NCBI RefSeq assembly: GCF_014763045.1
Contig: NZ_JACTAG010000001.1
Span: 62,001-126,000 of the forward strand
Origin: Sulfitobacter aestuariivivens
Lineage (GTDB): Bacteria > Pseudomonadota > Alphaproteobacteria > Rhodobacterales > Rhodobacteraceae
DNA length: 64,000 nt
Direction: 5' to 3'
Shown: positions 61,700-64,000 of the stretch, one piece after another
How the letters are laid out: every line of letters starts with the position of its first letter
How positions within the stretch are numbered: the stretch's first letter is position 1
The notes under the pieces: generated by a model
Seen by the model: only the letters and a program-made list of their open reading frames with translations
Told to the model about the DNA's origin: nothing
Database searches by the model: none
Translations under genes and position numbers: made by a program

Positions 61700-63064
61700 G
61701 TGAGGCGGTTTTTGGTGTTTGCGCGGCTATCACACGCCCTTGAAGGCAACGCGCTGGGCGCGCGGGTGATGCGCTCGGCCTCGTGGATCGTGCTGGGATA
61801 CGGTGCGTCACAGGCCATTCGGTTGGCTTCGAACCTGATCCTGACGCGGCTGCTGTTCCCTGAAGCCTTTGGTCTGATGGCATTGATTTCGGTCATCACG
61901 GTGGGGCTGACATTGTTTTCGGACGTGGGCATCGCGCCATCCATCGCGCAAAGCAAACGGGGGGATGATCCGCCCTTTCTGAACACAGCCTGGACGATCC
62001 AAGTGGCGCGCGGCTTTCTGCTTTGGGGGTTGGCCTGGCTGCTGGCTGCACCTGTTGCCGCATTCTACGGGCAGGCCGATCTTGCGGTATATCTGCCAAT
62101 AGCGGCGATGGCACTTGCGATACAGGGTTTCAGCCCCACGCGAATTGAGACGGCGCATCGACATTTGCTGATGGGCCGGGTGACAGCGCTTGATCTGATC
62201 AGTCAGGTGATCGGCATTGCGGTGATGATTGTTCTTGCGGTGATCTGGCAGTCGGTAGCCGCGCTCGTTGTCGGCGGTGTTGTGCAAGCGGTTGCCCGGT
62301 TGGTGCTGATGCACTTTGGCCTGCCCGGCGTGCGCAACCGGTTCGGATGGGAGCCCGCCGCGGGCCGCGAGCTGGTCAGTTTTGGCAAATGGATCTTTCT
62401 GTCGACGTTGTTCTGGTTCTTTGCAAGCCAGGGGGACAAGGCGATCCTTGGCAAGTTCCTGACGCTTGAGAGCTTGGGCATCTACAACATTGGCTATTTT
62501 CTGGCCAGCTTTCCTTTGCTGCTGGGCCTTAATGTGACCGGGCGGGTGATGATCCCGGTTTACCGTGAGGGGGCAGCACCCGCGCGGGTCAGCCGGTTGC
62601 GGTATGCGCTTTCAGCCGGGGTGATTGGCCTGCTGATGGTCATGGCGCTGCTGGGCCCTTGGCTGACGGACCTGCTTTATGATGCGCGGTATGGCCATGC
62701 GGGGGGCATCATCGTGATCCTGTCCGTGGCGCTGATCCCGCAGGTGATTGGCATGACCTATGATCAGGCCGCGCTGGCCGCAGGGGATTCGCGCCGTTTC
62801 TTTATGTCTTCAGCGGCCCGGTCGAGCCTGCAGGTGGGGTTCTTGCTGATCGGGGCCGCGCAGGCGGGCGTGTTGGGGGCGATGATCGGTATGGGGCTGG
62901 CGCTACTGATTTCGCACGCCGTGCTGATCTGGCTGGCGCGGGTGCATGGGGTCTGGGACGCACCGCATGATCTGGTCTGGGCGGTGCTTGGGCTGAGTGT
63001 CGGCATGCTGGCGCTGTGGCTGCACTGGGATGCAATTGCCGCGATGGCCGCGGCGACTGTTTGA
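61700..63064 (+). CDS. Oligosaccharide flippase (Wzx / MOP exporter family)
   Basis: A 454-residue membrane protein with about twelve to fourteen hydrophobic helices. The opening SASWIVLGYGASQAIRLASNLILTRLLFPEAFGLMALISV is typical of polysaccharide flippases (Polysacc_synt family), as are the FGKWIFLSTLFWFFASQGDKAILGKFL and LGIYNIGYFLASFPLLL segments. It would flip the lipid-linked repeat unit to the periplasm for the polymerase-like protein at 41717. The start could be further inside, at the ATG at 61769, because the first 20 residues are Arg-rich. Confidence 0.9.
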   Translation: MRRFLVFARLSHALEGNALGARVMRSASWIVLGYGASQAIRLASNLILTRLLFPEAFGLMALISVITVGLTLFSDVGIAPSIAQSKRGDDPPFLNTAWTIQVARGFLLWGLAWLLAAPVAAFYGQADLAVYLPIAAMALAIQGFSPTRIETAHRHLLMGRVTALDLISQVIGIAVMIVLAVIWQSVAALVVGGVVQAVARLVLMHFGLPGVRNRFGWEPAAGRELVSFGKWIFLSTLFWFFASQGDKAILGKFLTLESLGIYNIGYFLASFPLLLGLNVTGRVMIPVYREGAAPARVSRLRYALSAGVIGLLMVMALLGPWLTDLLYDARYGHAGGIIVILSVALIPQVIGMTYDQAALAAGDSRRFFMSSAARSSLQVGFLLIGAAQAGVLGAMIGMGLALLISHAVLIWLARVHGVWDAPHDLVWAVLGLSVGMLALWLHWDAIAAMAAATV

Positions 63065-63098
63065 GATCGGATAGCCCGGCACCAGGCGCCGTGATCGT

Positions 63099-64000
63099 TC
63101 AGCTTTTGGTCATATCCGGGCCCCGTGCCAGCCGTGCTGCACGCCCGCGTTGCCCTGACAGACGCCTGTCTTCCCAAATTTTTGCAAACCCCTTTTTGGG
63201 GCGCATCTGGCGCGGGCGCATTTCAGGGATGGAAACCACGGGCCGCAGGCCGGTTTCGCGCTCCATTTGACGGGCGGTACGCAGTACCGGGCGACGCAGT
63301 TCCAGCAGGAAGGCGATCACCAGCCCCAGAGCAAGCGCGCCTGTGGTGCCCAGAAAGACACGGCTTTTGCGGCTGGTGGTGATTGGGTAGTCGGGCAGGG
63401 AGGCTTCTTCGATGGTGATCAGGCGCTCGCCCCGCGCAGCGGTTTCGAGGGAATTGCCAACCTCGGCCTCATTTCGGCGGGTCGAGATGACGTCAAGCTG
63501 GCCCTGCAGCAGTTCCATGCGCCGCTCGAACTCAGCCAGCGTCCGCTCGACCTCGGGTGTGGTCCGGATGCTGGCGCTGAGGGTGTTGCGCCGGTCCTGC
63601 AGCAAGCTGCGCTGTGTGGTGAGGCTTTCGAGCGTTGCGTCCAGTTCGGTCTCGAGCCGGCGGACGGTGTCTGCGCGCTGGTTGGGATCGATACGGGTTC
63701 GGGCAAGTTGCGCGGCGATGATTTCGCGGTCCAGCGCCAGCAGGGCGGTGTTGAGGCTGGCGATTTCGTCGCGGCGGAAATCGAGGCTGCCTTCGATGCT
63801 GAGATCGTTTTCTGAGCGGAAGGCGGCCAATTCCACCTCAAGCGCTGCGATGTCGCGTTCCAGGTTCTCTTCTTGTTGCGTGAAGAATGCCAGGGTCTCA
63901 GCGGTTTGTTCCTGCCGCTGGGCGGCGGAAAGGGCCCGGGTGCGGTCGGCGAATTCCTGTGCGACCGCCTGGGCAAGGGCCGCTGTCTCCATCTCAGCCG
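63099..64000 (-). CDS. Polysaccharide chain-length / GumC-type Wzz protein, 5' end outside the window
   Basis: About 300 visible residues; the frame is open to the window edge (Ala-Glu precede the Met at 63992), so the N-terminus lies beyond. The visible part is a long alpha-helical coiled coil (about residues 10-200), then SLPDYPITTSRKSRVFLGTTGALALGLVIAFLLEL, a Pro-containing stretch and transmembrane helix as in the C-terminus of Wzz/GumC proteins. A basic cytoplasmic tail of about 60 residues follows. It controls chain length and export with a partner tyrosine kinase or outer-membrane channel, which would lie outside. It converges with the flippase gene. Confidence 0.9.
   Translation of the reverse strand, partial: AEMETAALAQAVAQEFADRTRALSAAQRQEQTAETLAFFTQQEENLERDIAALEVELAAFRSENDLSIEGSLDFRRDEIASLNTALLALDREIIAAQLARTRIDPNQRADTVRRLETELDATLESLTTQRSLLQDRRNTLSASIRTTPEVERTLAEFERRMELLQGQLDVISTRRNEAEVGNSLETAARGERLITIEEASLPDYPITTSRKSRVFLGTTGALALGLVIAFLLELRRPVLRTARQMERETGLRPVVSIPEMRPRQMRPKKGFAKIWEDRRLSGQRGRAARLARGPDMTKS

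Overview
The window looks like chromosomal DNA of a Rhodobacterales alphaproteobacterium (Roseobacter type). The grounds are high G+C with dense ATGA-coupled operons, a three-gene TRAP transporter, GntR-controlled catabolic clusters, a non-pyrrolysine MttB-family methyltransferase, DUF2842, DUF3572 and DUF6524-type small proteins, and a G/C palindrome joined to a GGGATATTT block of the kind I associate with Rhodobacteraceae intergenic DNA. Housekeeping anchors are pyrG, secG and purA. No rRNA, tRNA or CRISPR was found.

Layout. 1-1120: 3' end of an acetyltransferase gene, then a 266-bp non-coding element with perfect 25-bp terminal inverted repeats. 1121-9085: a GntR/UTRA regulator diverging from a seven-gene catabolic operon (FAD monooxygenase, SDR, aldehyde dehydrogenase, TRAP DctP-Q-M, Asp/Glu-racemase-superfamily enzyme). 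9082-16290: an IS-scarred patch with a decayed IS5-type element, a LysR gene missing its DNA-binding half, an acyltransferase, a methyltransferase, a two-gene ABC exporter and a decayed IS3-type transposase. 16360-31661: core genes (pyrG, secG, purA, thiamine diphosphokinase) with a cobalt-type nitrile hydratase set, a very acidic 869-residue protein, a PleD-like diguanylate cyclase whose first receiver domain lacks its phosphorylation Asp, and an MttB-family protein. 31782-33400: an H-NOX-like protein, without the heme-ligating His by my alignment, coupled to a diguanylate cyclase. 33486-38703: a GntR regulator with a DapA-like enzyme, an aldehyde dehydrogenase, a ProC-like reductase and a flavin oxidase. 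38740-64000: a polysaccharide locus (GT2, GT4 and WecB/TagA glycosyltransferases, O-antigen-ligase/polymerase-like protein, flippase, chain-length protein).

Inside the polysaccharide locus lies the most interesting feature: a seven-gene, tightly coupled run (43443-60389). It contains a single-module type I PKS in the order KS-AT-KR-DH-ACP-TE; a glycosyltransferase; an NRPS with an N-terminal formyltransferase, a remnant condensation domain, an adenylation domain split by a luciferase-like monooxygenase and a near-perfect glycine code, and a PCP; a phosphopantetheinyl transferase; two SGNH-hydrolase-like proteins, the second fused to a glycoside-hydrolase-like domain; and another glycosyltransferase. 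My working hypothesis is that this operon makes a small formylglycine-derived polyketide that is glycosylated or attached to the exported polysaccharide. The domain assignments are read from motifs; the product and its coupling to polysaccharide are inference.
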